Virus record (IMG/VR): IMGVR_UViG_3300038436_000248
Span: 1 to 64,000 of that record
Reading direction: 5' to 3' (one strand)
Origin: a virus
Length of the DNA stretch: 64,000 nt
In this document: piece after piece, positions 8,667 to 17,049 of the stretch
Numbering within the stretch: position 1 is the stretch's first letter
How the letters are laid out: each line of letters opens with the position of its first letter
Notes under the pieces: generated by a model
The model's input: only the letters and a program-made list of their open reading frames with translations
Told to the model about the DNA's origin: nothing
The model's database searches: none
Program-made: the position numbers and the translations under genes

Positions 8667-9022
8667 GACAAATTGATCTTCTTGTGTTCACAAATCGTCT
8701 TTGCGGCGGCCACGCAACGCCTGCCGAGTGAGGCATGTACGCAGTCAAATGTTTCATCCCCGTCTCTGGTGAGGTGCTTCAAATAAATGTCATGCAGGCA
8801 CATCACCCTGATCCGTTCCTCCACCTCCCACATGGCCTCAAAATCCCTGGAGTAGTGGGGCACAAACTTGTACAAAGACTCCGCAAGCTGAATGTCCGTT
8901 GCTTGCTTCTTACTCAGAACCAGCGCCCGCTGCCCGTTGTCGATGGTCTCCCACTTGAAACCCATCAGGTGTTCAGCGACCAAAATTCGGGCCTGGTGCT
9001 CCTCAATGTATACATCTTTCAT
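8663..9022 (-). CDS. Hypothetical protein, 119 aa
   Basis: Start overlaps the upstream stop (ATGA) and lacks a good ribosome site, so it is probably translationally coupled. Two cysteines and several histidines near the C-terminus; no known domain. Its end overlaps the parB promoter. Confidence 0.7.
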   Translation of the reverse strand: MKDVYIEEHQARILVAEHLMGFKWETIDNGQRALVLSKKQATDIQLAESLYKFVPHYSRDFEAMWEVEERIRVMCLHDIYLKHLTRDGDETFDCVHASLGRRCVAAAKTICEHKKINLS

Positions 9023-9204
9023 CGCAGGGGGAACCTTATCTTTCTGCCTTTATAGGCTTCCACGTCTGTGCCACGCCAGAACTCAAAGACGCAAGGGATA
9101 TTCAGTGAGCGCCCGTATTGCAGGGCGCTCTCCTGAGTATCAAATGGCTTTGAGATAAGGGCTACCTGGAAAGGCAGCTCTAACACAAGATGCCACTTAT
9201 CCAT
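9019..9204 (-). CDS. Small protein, 61 aa
   Basis: Start at 9204 is fixed by GGAGGAGT. A single small alpha/beta domain with KPFDTQESALQYGRSL, which looks like a strand-helix unit. Coupled to its neighbours on both sides (8-base and 4-base overlaps). Confidence 0.7.
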   Translation of the reverse strand: MDKWHLVLELPFQVALISKPFDTQESALQYGRSLNIPCVFEFWRGTDVEAYKGRKIRFPLR

Positions 9205-9730
9205 TGACAATACTCCTCCAGCCGTTGTCCTGAACTGCGGCCAGCTCAACTGTTTCTCCAGGGGAAGGATCCTCCAGGAGGAAAGACAAGTCGGTGTCGA
9301 TATTGATTGCAGGCTCTTTGCCGAGCTTCAAGAATGGCATGGGGCTGCCTGCCTTGTGCATTTTCCCTGCGATTCCCTTGAAGAGTTTGAGGTCCAGCTT
9401 TTTTGTAACTGCCACAGGGGCGTTCTCTTCACACCATTGGATGGCCTTTGCCTCATCCTTGACCTCAAAGATTGTCTTATCCACCTTCTTTACACCCTTC
9501 ACGAGACCTTCCTGCCCCAACTTCTTGAAGCGCTCCAGGGCGAATTGACGTACTTCAGCATCCAGGGTGGTCTCCTGTGCGCTGGCGGCTTTGAATTTGC
9601 TGCTTGCTTCCTGCCATGCAGGTGTACTGTGAAGCTGCTCCAGCAAGGCCTTCTGTTCCGCTGAGGCTTCTTCTTTGGCCCGTCGGGTACGGGCCAGGCC
9701 AATGAGCGAATCTGTGAGTTTATTTTCCAT
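9197..9730 (-). CDS. Conserved phage protein, 177 aa
   Basis: N-terminal 90 residues are coiled-coil-like and charged. The C-terminal part (KKVDKTIFEVKDEAKAIQWC and a late strand ending in INIDTDL) matches, from memory, a widespread uncharacterised family in phage replication regions with a W-C-x-E-N-x-P signature. No enzymatic motif. AAGGGAG ribosome site. Confidence 0.75.
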   Translation of the reverse strand: MENKLTDSLIGLARTRRAKEEASAEQKALLEQLHSTPAWQEASSKFKAASAQETTLDAEVRQFALERFKKLGQEGLVKGVKKVDKTIFEVKDEAKAIQWCEENAPVAVTKKLDLKLFKGIAGKMHKAGSPMPFLKLGKEPAINIDTDLSFLLEDPSPGETVELAAVQDNGWRSIVNG

Positions 9731-9866
9731 TACTGAGCTCCCTTTTTTGAATATTCAAGAACATCTTCAGAAAGTTCTTGTTACTGGTATAACTTGGTGC
9801 TTTTGCACCTGGAAGAAGCACAAGCACTAAGCCCTGATCATATGCCCATCGGGCTGTGGGTGTCAT
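9720..9866 (-). CDS. Small ORF, 48 aa
   Basis: A 48-codon frame filling the gap between two genes: ATG at 9866 with AGAGG 7 bases upstream, TAA at 9720-9722 overlapping the next start. Hydrophobic stretch LVLVLLPG near residue 13-20, then basic. Likely real by position and ribosome site, but too short to test by composition. Confidence 0.5.
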   Translation of the reverse strand: MTPTARWAYDQGLVLVLLPGAKAPSYTSNKNFLKMFLNIQKRELSNGK

Positions 9867-9882
9867 TTTAGAAACCTCTTCT

Positions 9883-10443
9883 TTAGTTGCTTCTCATCCC
9901 ATACTTTTTTCTCCTCAGCCCAATGATGTGCCAGGTAGGGACCCGCAGGTCTTTTTCTTCGGAGAAGTGCAGAACTGCATACTGCTTGTCCTCACTGAAC
10001 CCATGGATCACCCCTGTCTTTTCCATACAACGGGCGACATGTTCATTTTGGGGAGCACACAATAAGCGCACGGGCTGCCCAACAAACAGGCGTCTCCCAT
10101 TTATGTCCTTTGGTAGCTCCGCCGGGATCTCTGCTTGCTTCAGCAGTACTTGTTGCGCCCTGTACGCAGGAGCTGCGACCTGGCTAAAGGTGTCAGCAAT
10201 TTGTTTGGGGGGCGCATTTTTTGCCAGGCTGGCGCTTCCCGGCGCACGCACGCCCAGAGCTGATCTTGGGCCGGTTACCGTGAGGGTGATTTTGTCCTCC
10301 ATTTCCTCCACCTCTACGGACACCTGCATCTTGTCTCCGTAAGCAAGCGTGCATTTCTTTGGAGAATTGAAGGTGACTTCAACCTTTTTGAACAGCTCAG
10401 CGGCAGCAAAAACACGTTCTTGAAAATCATTTCCTATACCCAT
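9883..10443 (-). CDS. Hypothetical protein, 186 aa
   Basis: Overlaps the nucleotidyltransferase stop by 10 bases. The C-terminal 70 residues (GQPVRLLCAP to YAVLHFSEEK) look like a small SH3/KOW-type beta barrel, with a separate beta-rich N-terminal part. Ribosome site is a distant GGAG. No family is recognised. Confidence 0.75.
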   Translation of the reverse strand: MGIGNDFQERVFAAAELFKKVEVTFNSPKKCTLAYGDKMQVSVEVEEMEDKITLTVTGPRSALGVRAPGSASLAKNAPPKQIADTFSQVAAPAYRAQQVLLKQAEIPAELPKDINGRRLFVGQPVRLLCAPQNEHVARCMEKTGVIHGFSEDKQYAVLHFSEEKDLRVPTWHIIGLRRKKYGMRSN

Positions 10444-11150
10444 AGGTCTATCAGCTCCAGGTAAAGTTCAGCGACGTAATCTTTATCCACTTCGTCAGGC
10501 AATTTGGAAATACTCAAGTTCTCCGTACACTGCTGGATCAAGCTTCCCGCACGATCTTTGAACTGCTCCAGTGTCCATTCACCGTTCAGTATCTCTCTAA
10601 GGGAGATCCAGCAGTTCGGAATGGGGAACCGCATTTCTCCGTACATATCCAGCTGGAGAAACTGGTAGCATAATCTACAGGTATTCATGGCGGCCTTGGT
10701 ATCATAGCCATAGGCATCAACGAGTACCTGGCGTTTTGAGGAGGCCTTGGACTTCCCGATGGCCTCTGTGAGCTGTCCGGATGCGTATTTCACGAATGCC
10801 TGGAGCGCATATTTTGTGATGAACCTGTCCCGTTCCCTGACAATGACATTCCATGCGCCTGTTTGATAAAGGACATTATCCTGGGGGGCGAAAAGCAACT
10901 CAAGAATGTTTGGGTTCCCGTTGGCACACAGAAAGAGGAAGTGCTTCAGGGCGTAGTAGGCCTCATCAAGGTCTTTCCTTTGCAATACTTTGTCCTCTTC
11001 AAAAGGGTCATTGCGCATGGCTCTTGAAGGAACAAACACCCCCCGGATGTCCCAATCGGAATCGGGTTTATGTGTGCCATACAAACGACTGCCAGACAAA
11101 ACTTTTGAAATCAGGTATTTCTCAACGGTATTCACTGTCACATGTTCCAT
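10434..11150 (-). CDS. Predicted nucleotidyltransferase (Pol beta superfamily)
   Basis: 238 residues. The N-terminal fold has the GS motif (20-21) followed by D32-x-D34 in the context THKPDSDWDIRGVF. This is the signature of the COG3541 branch of the polymerase-beta nucleotidyltransferases found in phages and bacteria. Known family chemistry is transfer of a nucleotide from NTP, or, in defence-related relatives, modification of RNA or protein; the substrate here is unknown. A helical C-terminal domain follows. AGGAGG ribosome site. Confidence 0.85.
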   Translation of the reverse strand: MEHVTVNTVEKYLISKVLSGSRLYGTHKPDSDWDIRGVFVPSRAMRNDPFEEDKVLQRKDLDEAYYALKHFLFLCANGNPNILELLFAPQDNVLYQTGAWNVIVRERDRFITKYALQAFVKYASGQLTEAIGKSKASSKRQVLVDAYGYDTKAAMNTCRLCYQFLQLDMYGEMRFPIPNCWISLREILNGEWTLEQFKDRAGSLIQQCTENLSISKLPDEVDKDYVAELYLELIDLWV

Positions 11151-11155
11151 TACGT

Positions 11156-11569
11156 TTATCCTCCTATCGGGGAGATCAATTCAATCCAACTGCACCAGAT
11201 CGCACCATTGAAACCAGTGGTCACCTTTGTGTAGTTATACAGATCATTGGCGTACCAGTTCTCTTTCCAGAAGGTGGTGAAGTCTCTCTCCCAGAAAGCG
11301 CCTGGCGCAGATGCTGCCACGATATTCCCACGAGCACTCCACAAGCTGAGCGTCCGCTCTTTTGGGTTGATGCAGTTCTCGATATATTTGATGTACTCCT
11401 CTGCATATTTCTGGTTTGAGAAGGCGTACAGCATGGAACCCTCAATGGGGGGCGTGGTCACCACGTTTGGCAGGTACTCCACGGCCCATGCAGAGGGAAA
11501 GGAGCTGAACATTCGCCCTTGGTTTTCTCCAGATATACATGCGTTTATTACTTTGTATATTATATCCAT
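11156..11569 (-). CDS. Hypothetical protein, 137 aa
   Basis: The ATG at 11569 is only 8 bases from the promoter -10 (11577-11582), so it would be leaderless; an internal ATG at 11512 has AAGGG a few bases upstream and may be the real start. Aromatic-rich, Trp-rich sequence with no known domain. Confidence 0.65.
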   Translation of the reverse strand: MDIIYKVINACISGENQGRMFSSFPSAWAVEYLPNVVTTPPIEGSMLYAFSNQKYAEEYIKYIENCINPKERTLSLWSARGNIVAASAPGAFWERDFTTFWKENWYANDLYNYTKVTTGFNGAIWCSWIELISPIGG

Positions 11570-11576
11570 GTCAATT

Positions 11577-11605
11577 AGTATAGCATAGAATAGTAGAAAA
11601 GAAAA
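11577..11605 (-). promoter_or_regulatory. Probable promoter (extended -10 only)
   Basis: Minus-strand TGCTATACT (hexamer 11577-11582) is a perfect family -10; the -35 position (TTTTCT) is poor. Confidence 0.5.
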
Positions 11606-11612
11606 GGGAGGA

Positions 11613-11900
11613 TCAGTTCTTCAAGATCTCGTTCCACGGGATGCCACCAACATCCTCTGCGTCAGAGTCGTCATCCTCCTGCGCAGGCAATTCCCAAGGC
11701 CAGAACCCTGTCTTTTGATAGATCTTTGCGGCCTGGCGGGCCTCTGCTTTGGTCAGGGTGTTTTGCATGATTATCTTGCCCGTAGCATTGATGAGCTCTC
11801 CCTTTTCCGTAACCAGGACTACGGCATTCTCATTGGTGAGCACTTCTGCTGTTTCGACCCAGCCACCATCGCTTAGAAACGTGTACAATTTTTTATCCAT
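11613..11900 (-). CDS. Hypothetical protein, 95 aa
   Basis: GAGGAGG ribosome site. N-terminal half beta-rich (two short hairpins), C-terminal tail very acidic (EDDDSDAED). No known domain. Confidence 0.75.
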   Translation of the reverse strand: MDKKLYTFLSDGGWVETAEVLTNENAVVLVTEKGELINATGKIIMQNTLTKAEARQAAKIYQKTGFWPWELPAQEDDDSDAEDVGGIPWNEILKN

Positions 11901-11909
11901 TGCTCCTCC

Positions 11910-12107
11910 TCAGATAATTAGAAAACTAAAACTTGTTATTCCTGCAATGATAAGGGCAATTATACCCACAATCACACAGGTGATCACAGCAAAGATGAAC
12001 AACCCGATCAGGGTGGTTACAATAAGCTGAACGAAAGCGATCAGCATGGCAAGTACTGCGCAAAACACATTGAATAGATTGACAGACGCTTCAACGAATT
12101 TCAACAT
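11910..12107 (-). CDS. Small membrane protein, 65 aa
   Basis: Almost entirely hydrophobic: two predicted transmembrane helices (about residues 12-33 and 36-63) and no long soluble part. AAAGGAG ribosome site; overlaps the upstream gene by 17 bases. Such phage peptides can be holin-like, spanin-like or superinfection-exclusion factors; nothing here decides. Confidence 0.75.
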   Translation of the reverse strand: MLKFVEASVNLFNVFCAVLAMLIAFVQLIVTTLIGLFIFAVITCVIVGIIALIIAGITSFSFLII

Positions 12108-12411
12108 GACTCTCCTTTTCTAGTGGACGTCCGTTTTTCTTCCCCAGAGGGGAGATAACGGTGTAATAACCAAGCCACTGCAACTGTAAGCCGTAAAAAG
12201 TAGGCTTATGAAGGTACTTCCAAAGACCATCAAGGTCAGTTACGTTTGCTATGATGTACCCATCTTGAAGGTGGGTGACAAACTCATAGCGGTCATGCTT
12301 TTTGTAGACCTGAAACAAGAGGGGTCTCCACCTGTACCTGCGAAGGTACCGATAAACACTCACGGTCTTTTTTTTGCCATGGTTCCTTCTTAGAACTCCC
12401 GCAAGCTCCAT
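12091..12411 (-). CDS. Hypothetical basic protein, 106 aa
   Basis: GGGAGG ribosome site, overlapping both neighbours. Strongly basic N-terminus (RRNHGKKK, RYLRRYRWR) followed by a beta-rich domain; may bind nucleic acid. No family is recognised. Confidence 0.7.
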   Translation of the reverse strand: MELAGVLRRNHGKKKTVSVYRYLRRYRWRPLLFQVYKKHDRYEFVTHLQDGYIIANVTDLDGLWKYLHKPTFYGLQLQWLGYYTVISPLGKKNGRPLEKESHVEIR

Positions 12412-12623
12412 AGGAGATCCTCCCTTCCAACACCAAGATACTGCGCTGCAACTTTGTACATATGCCTGATGCGGAAGGGCCTGGTACTACTGGACTGCAT
12501 TGTTCCTAGCGCCTCCCCTCCGTAGCATACAGCCCAGAGGGTATTATCGGCACGAGTGAATACGCAGACCCTTCCCTTATTTGAAACTTGCACCTGATTA
12601 CAATTGATCTGTTTCATCTCCAT
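12390..12623 (-). CDS. Hypothetical protein, 77 aa
   Basis: Start at 12623 (MEMKQ) is supported by AGAGGTG; the longer frame to 12686 lacks a site. Short beta-rich core then a helix. Overlaps neighbours on both sides. Confidence 0.65.
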   Translation of the reverse strand: MEMKQINCNQVQVSNKGRVCVFTRADNTLWAVCYGGEALGTMQSSSTRPFRIRHMYKVAAQYLGVGREDLLWSLREF

Positions 12624-12765
12624 TTGCAGGCACCTCTTCCAGGGATATTGAGAACGGGCTTTCGCACTTCTCACATACCACTTCAATGATCAGCGGATCA
12701 TTCAGGTTTAGATGCTTGCAAACTGGACACTCCCAGATGCCCAGCGCTTCCCGTAAACTGGACAT
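12598..12765 (-). CDS. Zinc-ribbon protein, 55 aa
   Basis: Start at 12765 is set by AGAGGTG. C13-x2-C16 and C31-x2-C34 form a complete zinc ribbon occupying most of the protein. Likely nucleic-acid or protein binding. ATG overlaps the upstream stop (TAATG). Confidence 0.7.
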   Translation of the reverse strand: MSSLREALGIWECPVCKHLNLNDPLIIEVVCEKCESPFSISLEEVPANGDETDQL

Positions 12766-13133
12766 TAGAACACCTCTGCGGGGAGGACATTCCCCAGAAC
12801 CGGAAGGGTGGCCTCCTGCGTCTCGAGGGCTGATTGAATCAGGTTGGTCAGCTCGACAAGTTGGCGGGAGTTTCCCATTACCCAATCACGGTACTTGCTC
12901 ATGTTCCCAACGGGCACCCAATGGTTGTTCCCAGGGGTCATGTCCAAGGCCCAGACCAGCATGCTTTCCCGCCCCTGGGTAACGTACATATTTACCACGC
13001 CATTCCCACGAGAGAGGAAGACCCCGTGAACTTTCCCGTCTTGATCAGTGACCTTACAAAGCCAGTGGGTCTCTGCGGGCCATTGGGTTTTTACTACCTG
13101 ATGGGCCAGTTCAAGCCAATTGATCTCTTTCAT
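12765..13133 (-). CDS. Hypothetical protein, 122 aa
   Basis: AAGGAGG ribosome site; first gene after the promoter at 13160-13188. Begins with a short helix, then a beta-rich domain with several Trp residues. No known domain. Confidence 0.75.
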   Translation of the reverse strand: MKEINWLELAHQVVKTQWPAETHWLCKVTDQDGKVHGVFLSRGNGVVNMYVTQGRESMLVWALDMTPGNNHWVPVGNMSKYRDWVMGNSRQLVELTNLIQSALETQEATLPVLGNVLPAEVF

Positions 13134-13159
13134 TGCGCCTCCTTATTTCAGCATGAGTA

Positions 13160-13188
13160 AGTATAGCATAGAAACAAGATATTGACAA
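13160..13188 (-). promoter_or_regulatory. Sigma70-type promoter
   Basis: Minus-strand TTGTCA (13183-13188), 17-base spacer, TGCTATACT (hexamer 13160-13165). Confidence 0.7.
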
Positions 13189-13211
13189 GGCATAAAAACT
13201 ACTTTACTTTC

Positions 13212-13694
13212 CTACTGGTTGAGCATGATGCTGTAGCCCTTCAGGTTGTGGGTCTTGCCCTGGGGGGTAATGTTATGCAGGTCAATGGAAACCTGATCTG
13301 CTTGCGTGTACTCCATGGCGGAGCAGGCATTCTCAAAGGCCAGCAGGGCCATTTGCAGCACCGCACGTTTGGAGGTTTTAGGTGTGCCCTTTGTTTCCTG
13401 GAGGGCAATTGTTGCCTGCTGATGAAGAAGCTCAATATCCCAATTGGGGAGGGATACTTCTTTGGCCGTTTTCGGGAGGGTCACTTCAGTACTGGCGGAG
13501 TTGTTTTCTTTCAGCCATGGGTCAAGGCCCTGCACTTCGTAGATTTTGCAGATAGCATCTTCAATGGCTTCAAACCCGTGAAGCAGGCCTTCCAGTTCCT
13601 CATTGGCAGGGGAGTTTGCGGCCAGCTCAGCCAGGGTATCTACAATTTCTACCATTTGAGACAAAGAGGTGGTGATTTTCAGTGTTTTTACCAT
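13212..13694 (-). CDS. Hypothetical helical protein, 160 aa
   Basis: Start at 13694 is set by AAAGGAG; the longer frame to 13796 would run through a hairpin region. Mostly helical, acidic in the first half. No known domain. Confidence 0.75.
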   Translation of the reverse strand: MVKTLKITTSLSQMVEIVDTLAELAANSPANEELEGLLHGFEAIEDAICKIYEVQGLDPWLKENNSASTEVTLPKTAKEVSLPNWDIELLHQQATIALQETKGTPKTSKRAVLQMALLAFENACSAMEYTQADQVSIDLHNITPQGKTHNLKGYSIMLNQ

Positions 13695-13771
13695 AAGGGT
13701 CTCCTTTTGATTGTTTGGGTGCCGCCAAATCAGGGGCACAATGAGGTAAGTTGGGTACGTTGGTACAAATT

Positions 13772-13804
13772 GGGGCTTACGCCCCAGAGTCCACATTTGG
13801 ACTC
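13772..13804. repeat. Twin-hairpin intergenic element
   Basis: GGGGC-TTAC-GCCCC (13772-13785) next to GAGTCCA-CATT-TGGACTC (13787-13804). Same two-hairpin design as the 23-31 kb elements, but with the hairpins in the opposite order, and adjoining the stop of the next gene. Confidence 0.7.
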
Positions 13805-14087
13805 AACCCCTGCGGAAGAGGCCCCACTTGCGGCGGGTAGTGCGTTTGCTTTCCTCTGCCCCGCCCAGATCGGCACCCTGTGCAACCCAGGTGTTGATGT
13901 CAGGCCAGAAAACAAGGCGTGGGGTACCATCTTCAATGACGATATTTACCACGTCCCCATTGGGTTCGTACCATTTCCCCAGGCCTTCGATCTTGATGCT
14001 GATCACATCGGGGTGGCAGGTGACGGTCACTTCTCGTTGTGTACTCATTTGGGCGTCTGACAGGATTGATTTGATTCTTTTAGTCAT
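13803..14087 (-). CDS. Hypothetical protein, 94 aa
   Basis: GAGGAGG ribosome site, 8-base overlap with the upstream gene. Beta-rich centre (VTVTCHPDVISIKIEG), very basic C-terminus (RTTRRKWGLFRRG). No family is recognised. Confidence 0.75.
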   Translation of the reverse strand: MTKRIKSILSDAQMSTQREVTVTCHPDVISIKIEGLGKWYEPNGDVVNIVIEDGTPRLVFWPDINTWVAQGADLGGAEESKRTTRRKWGLFRRG

Positions 14088-14418
14088 GGATGACCTCCTC
14101 TGATATATTGAAGTGTTGCAGCATGTTCTTGATGCTCTCCCGCATGTTTTTTTTGCGGGCCCACCGGGCTTTGAGCAGGGTTTTCAAAGAGCCGATTTGT
14201 TCAGGAGTCGGGGGATGTTCTCCGTGGCATATAGTGCCATCCACGGAGTAGAACAGCCAGCCATTCTTCGCCAGAGTTTCCCAGCTTTCATAGTTGAGCT
14301 CTGTTCCAATTTCTCCCACGCCCTCAGCGTCATTCAGCCGATCTCCCGTATGAATAACGTACCCATCGGGTTTGATCCAGCCCATGTGTACCATAGACCG
14401 TTTTGTTTTCTCTGTCAT
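14080..14418 (-). CDS. Hypothetical protein, 112 aa
   Basis: ATGA overlap with the upstream gene and GAGGTG ribosome site. C-terminal half is a basic helix pair. No domain is recognised. Confidence 0.75.
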   Translation of the reverse strand: MTEKTKRSMVHMGWIKPDGYVIHTGDRLNDAEGVGEIGTELNYESWETLAKNGWLFYSVDGTICHGEHPPTPEQIGSLKTLLKARWARKKNMRESIKNMLQHFNISEEVIHD

Positions 14419-14780
14419 TCGTGCACCTCATTTTCAAGTTCTTCAAGATAATCTTCAACATGCCACCGCAGCAATTCTGCTCGACGGGACACTGCCCAGG
14501 CTTTCTGTGCGGGTGTGTACTTCTCAAAGAGTTCAGGATCATTCTCTCTTGGGTCAAGGGTCAGGAAAAAGAGAAGTTCATAAACTGTCCTCTCGCTTGC
14601 GGGGTTGATATGGGGAGCAGGGCAGAACCGTTCACCCTCAAAGAGTAGTTGATCCCCATCGAAGAGGCGATAAGCCAGCTCATGCTTACCATACTCATCC
14701 TGCTTGCCAGTTGCGTACAGACGTACTGTGTACTGCTCATGCTGCCACTCAATAAGCGGCGTTTGGTCAAAGGCACTCAT
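14415..14780 (-). CDS. Hypothetical protein, 121 aa
   Basis: GGAGG ribosome site; first gene after the promoter at 14868-14896. Beta-rich N-terminal half, helical acidic C-terminal half. No known domain. Confidence 0.75.
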   Translation of the reverse strand: MSAFDQTPLIEWQHEQYTVRLYATGKQDEYGKHELAYRLFDGDQLLFEGERFCPAPHINPASERTVYELLFFLTLDPRENDPELFEKYTPAQKAWAVSRRAELLRWHVEDYLEELENEVHE

Positions 14781-14867
14781 TTGAACCTCCGTGAATAACG
14801 AGTTGGATTACAGGGTGCAAATGGAGATATTCAATTTGTAAGGTACGGTTTTCTCAATTGCTGAATA

Positions 14868-14896
14868 AGTATAGCATAGAAACTGTATTACACAAG
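14868..14896 (-). promoter_or_regulatory. Probable promoter with conserved leader
   Basis: Minus-strand TGCTATACT (hexamer 14868-14873), weak -35. Downstream, 14823-14850 holds a leader block (CTTACAAATTGAATATC on the minus strand) that recurs after the tRNA-region promoter at 44.83 kb. Confidence 0.55.
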
Positions 14897-14946
14897 GGTA
14901 AAGATGTCACAATATTTGCATGACATAGATCACCCGAAATGGGGGC

Positions 14947-15201
14947 TTATTCTGCCCCCTGCCTGAAGTGCACGACGGCTTCTTGCTTGTGATCTTGAAT
15001 CGCCTGCGTGCATGCGTTTTTGATCGCCTCTGCCATGGCATCCACGGACACATCCAGAGTACCAGTACTGATGCTCACAAACCAGGGCATACCATCAGAG
15101 GGCAAGCACAGGACAAACATACCAGGGAGGAGGCTAAGTACAAGGGGTTCTTGATGCCCTGCTTTCACTGCCGCTGCTTCAACTTGTTCTTTCTCAACCA
15201 T
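14947..15201 (-). CDS. Small paralogous protein, 84 aa
   Basis: AGGAGG ribosome site. Aligns along its length with the adjacent 104-aa protein (VEKEQVEAAAVKAG against VERNKIESACAQAG), so the two are a tandem duplicate pair. Function unknown. A GGGGGC/GCCCCC hairpin overlaps its stop. Confidence 0.75.
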   Translation of the reverse strand: MVEKEQVEAAAVKAGHQEPLVLSLLPGMFVLCLPSDGMPWFVSISTGTLDVSVDAMAEAIKNACTQAIQDHKQEAVVHFRQGAE

Positions 15202-15209
15202 ATTTCCTC

Positions 15210-15524
15210 CTAGTATAAAAGCTCGCCCATAACGATAGACAGGTGATGTTCCGCCCCGATGATCAGCGCCCTTTCAATGTACTCTTTATACGCACCCACG
15301 GAAAAGGTCATGCCCTGGGTTTTGATAAGGATTGTTGTCGTTACCTGTGAAGGGGTAAGGCACACAGCAAAGATTTCCTTTCTCTCGGAGTAGTCCATAC
15401 ATACAACAGTGCAATCCTCTATGCCTGCCTGGGCGCAAGCGGACTCAATTTTATTCCGTTCTACTGACGCATAGGTACATCCTGATCCCTGTGCTGCCCG
15501 ATCTGCCTTTTCTAAAGTGCTCAT
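15210..15524 (-). CDS. Small paralogous protein, 104 aa
   Basis: AGGAGG ribosome site. Paralogue of the 84-aa gene 9 bases downstream; both have a short helix, a hydrophobic strand pair and a C-terminal helix. No known domain. Confidence 0.75.
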   Translation of the reverse strand: MSTLEKADRAAQGSGCTYASVERNKIESACAQAGIEDCTVVCMDYSERKEIFAVCLTPSQVTTTILIKTQGMTFSVGAYKEYIERALIIGAEHHLSIVMGELLY

Positions 15525-15560
15525 TGAAACCTCCTGATAGATAGTGGTACGATTTTGTTT

Positions 15561-16004
15561 TCACCAATCAAGCAAAGCAGAGTTGCTCACCCGAAGGGCC
15601 CTATGGGATTGAAAAGTCCCTCCTCTTGAAACGCTGGTTTGGGTGAAGCTGACCTGAAGAAAGACCCTCACGTCCCCTACTGGCCTGACAACATCCACAG
15701 TAAAGAGTGCTGTTTCATATTCCGCCTCATCCTCCGGAGGCATGTGATAAACGCACCCCCAGACCTCTTTTACCATATTCCGGTTTGCCCACTCCTCAAG
15801 CTGCTCACTTCCAGAGAGAAAAACCTGCACCTCAGAAGTAGGCAAGGGCATTATCAAAGGCGCACCACCAAGTGGCTGCCTGATAGACTGCAAAGCCTGA
15901 ATACGATACTGCACACTATCCGAGTAACGGACAAGGGCATAAAAGCCACGGCTCTCCTGGACAGGGCCAGTAATCGACTGAAGGGGAACAACCAGGTATT
16001 TCAT
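15561..16004 (-). CDS. MKYLVVP-family tandem paralogue A, 147 aa
   Basis: Start at 16004 is chosen because the protein then begins MKYLVVPLQS, like its neighbours, with GGTGAGG upstream. Shares FxxLVRYSDSVQYRIQAL with paralogue B (FVRYSSAMEQRIRAL). Mixed alpha/beta; no known family. Confidence 0.75.
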   Translation of the reverse strand: MKYLVVPLQSITGPVQESRGFYALVRYSDSVQYRIQALQSIRQPLGGAPLIMPLPTSEVQVFLSGSEQLEEWANRNMVKEVWGCVYHMPPEDEAEYETALFTVDVVRPVGDVRVFLQVSFTQTSVSRGGTFQSHRALRVSNSALLDW

Positions 16005-16011
16005 ACTACCC

Positions 16012-16419
16012 TCACCTTTCCATGATCCAGGAAGCGCCAATCGACATAACAGGGGGAGTATTGGCCCCAACTTTCACATACAAGAACAATTCACTCCCCT
16101 CTGTCGCCCCATTTCTGCACAAAGACACAGCATAAGGCACAGCTCTCTTCAAACCCTTCCCCAACGCAGGGAGACGATCCACAACCCCCCAAGCATACTC
16201 ATTCACAAACTCATCCACCAGCTCCTCCAAGCGACCACTCTTCCCCCAAACCAACTCCACCTCATGGGAAAGCAAAAAAAGCCACAAAGAGGGATGCCTG
16301 AGACAACTTATATCCCGCAAAGCCCGTATACGCTGCTCCATAGCAGAGGAATACCGCACAAAAGCACACGTAGGGACTGTGTCAAGGGTGCCAGGGAAGG
16401 GAACAATCAAGTATTTCAT
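16012..16419 (-). CDS. MKYLIVP-family tandem paralogue B, 135 aa
   Basis: Begins MKYLIVPFPG; GGAGG sits about 12 bases upstream, so initiation may be weak. Clear similarity to paralogue A over most of the length. Followed upstream by a 200-base gap that holds a parS-like site. Confidence 0.7.
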   Translation of the reverse strand: MKYLIVPFPGTLDTVPTCAFVRYSSAMEQRIRALRDISCLRHPSLWLFLLSHEVELVWGKSGRLEELVDEFVNEYAWGVVDRLPALGKGLKRAVPYAVSLCRNGATEGSELFLYVKVGANTPPVMSIGASWIMER

Positions 16420-16470
16420 AAGGATACCAAGCCTCCAAAGGGTATAGAATGTGACCATAGGAATACTTAT

Positions 16471-16484
16471 TTTTCACGTGAAAA
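16471..16484. promoter_or_regulatory. parS-like palindrome 2
   Basis: Perfect TTTTCACGTGAAAA in a noncoding gap (16420-16625) in which I see no gene; the rest of the gap is G-run and C-run rich. Confidence 0.75.
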
Positions 16485-16625
16485 CAAATTCTGAATCCCT
16501 ATGTTCGGGGGGGTTGAAAATTTGGGGCGGGGGGTGGTAAAAAGTACCTGTTTTGCCCGCTCGCCCAACAGTAAGGGCCCCCCTCAACCCCTCACCGTAG
16601 CATTTTCCCCTGGAATATCCCTCCC

Positions 16626-17039
16626 CTAGCCCATAGGCACACCCCCTCTCACGATGTGCATTGCTGCGGGTGAGAAGAGCACCCCGCTTTCATTGGTGAC
16701 CATGAGGGTCCAGAGGCCCTTTCCCTTACGCAGGCGCAGGGTAGCCAGTTTGGGGTGATCTGTGGCTTGTTCCTTGCAGGGGTTCTCCGGGCACAGCACC
16801 CATGCTTTACTGTTACCCGTGTACTGTTTTTGCAGGGCATCATACAGGGTGGGGTTGGTGCACAGGTGTACACTGGCTTCAGGGAATATGACTTCGGTGT
16901 CACCCTTGCTTACGCCCGCACGGATGGATTTGACGGCTTCTTTTGCGATCAGTCCTGACACCTCCTCTGTGTAGGGGATTACTGCGATGCGGTTCACGTT
17001 GGACACAGCGGAGCGGACGGGGAGGATTAGGTATTGCAT
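16626..17039 (-). CDS. MQYLILP-family tandem paralogue C, 137 aa
   Basis: GAGGAG ribosome site. Starts MQYLILPVRS and keeps the family plan: N-terminal hydrophobic strand, an IPYTEEV segment aligning with VRYSDSV, then helix and beta-rich C-terminus. Confidence 0.75.
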   Translation of the reverse strand: MQYLILPVRSAVSNVNRIAVIPYTEEVSGLIAKEAVKSIRAGVSKGDTEVIFPEASVHLCTNPTLYDALQKQYTGNSKAWVLCPENPCKEQATDHPKLATLRLRKGKGLWTLMVTNESGVLFSPAAMHIVRGGVPMG

Positions 17040-17049
17040 AGGTCTCCTC

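Noticed and set aside
13182-14060. 292-aa plus-strand frame
   Set aside because: Antisense shadow of two well-supported leftward genes.
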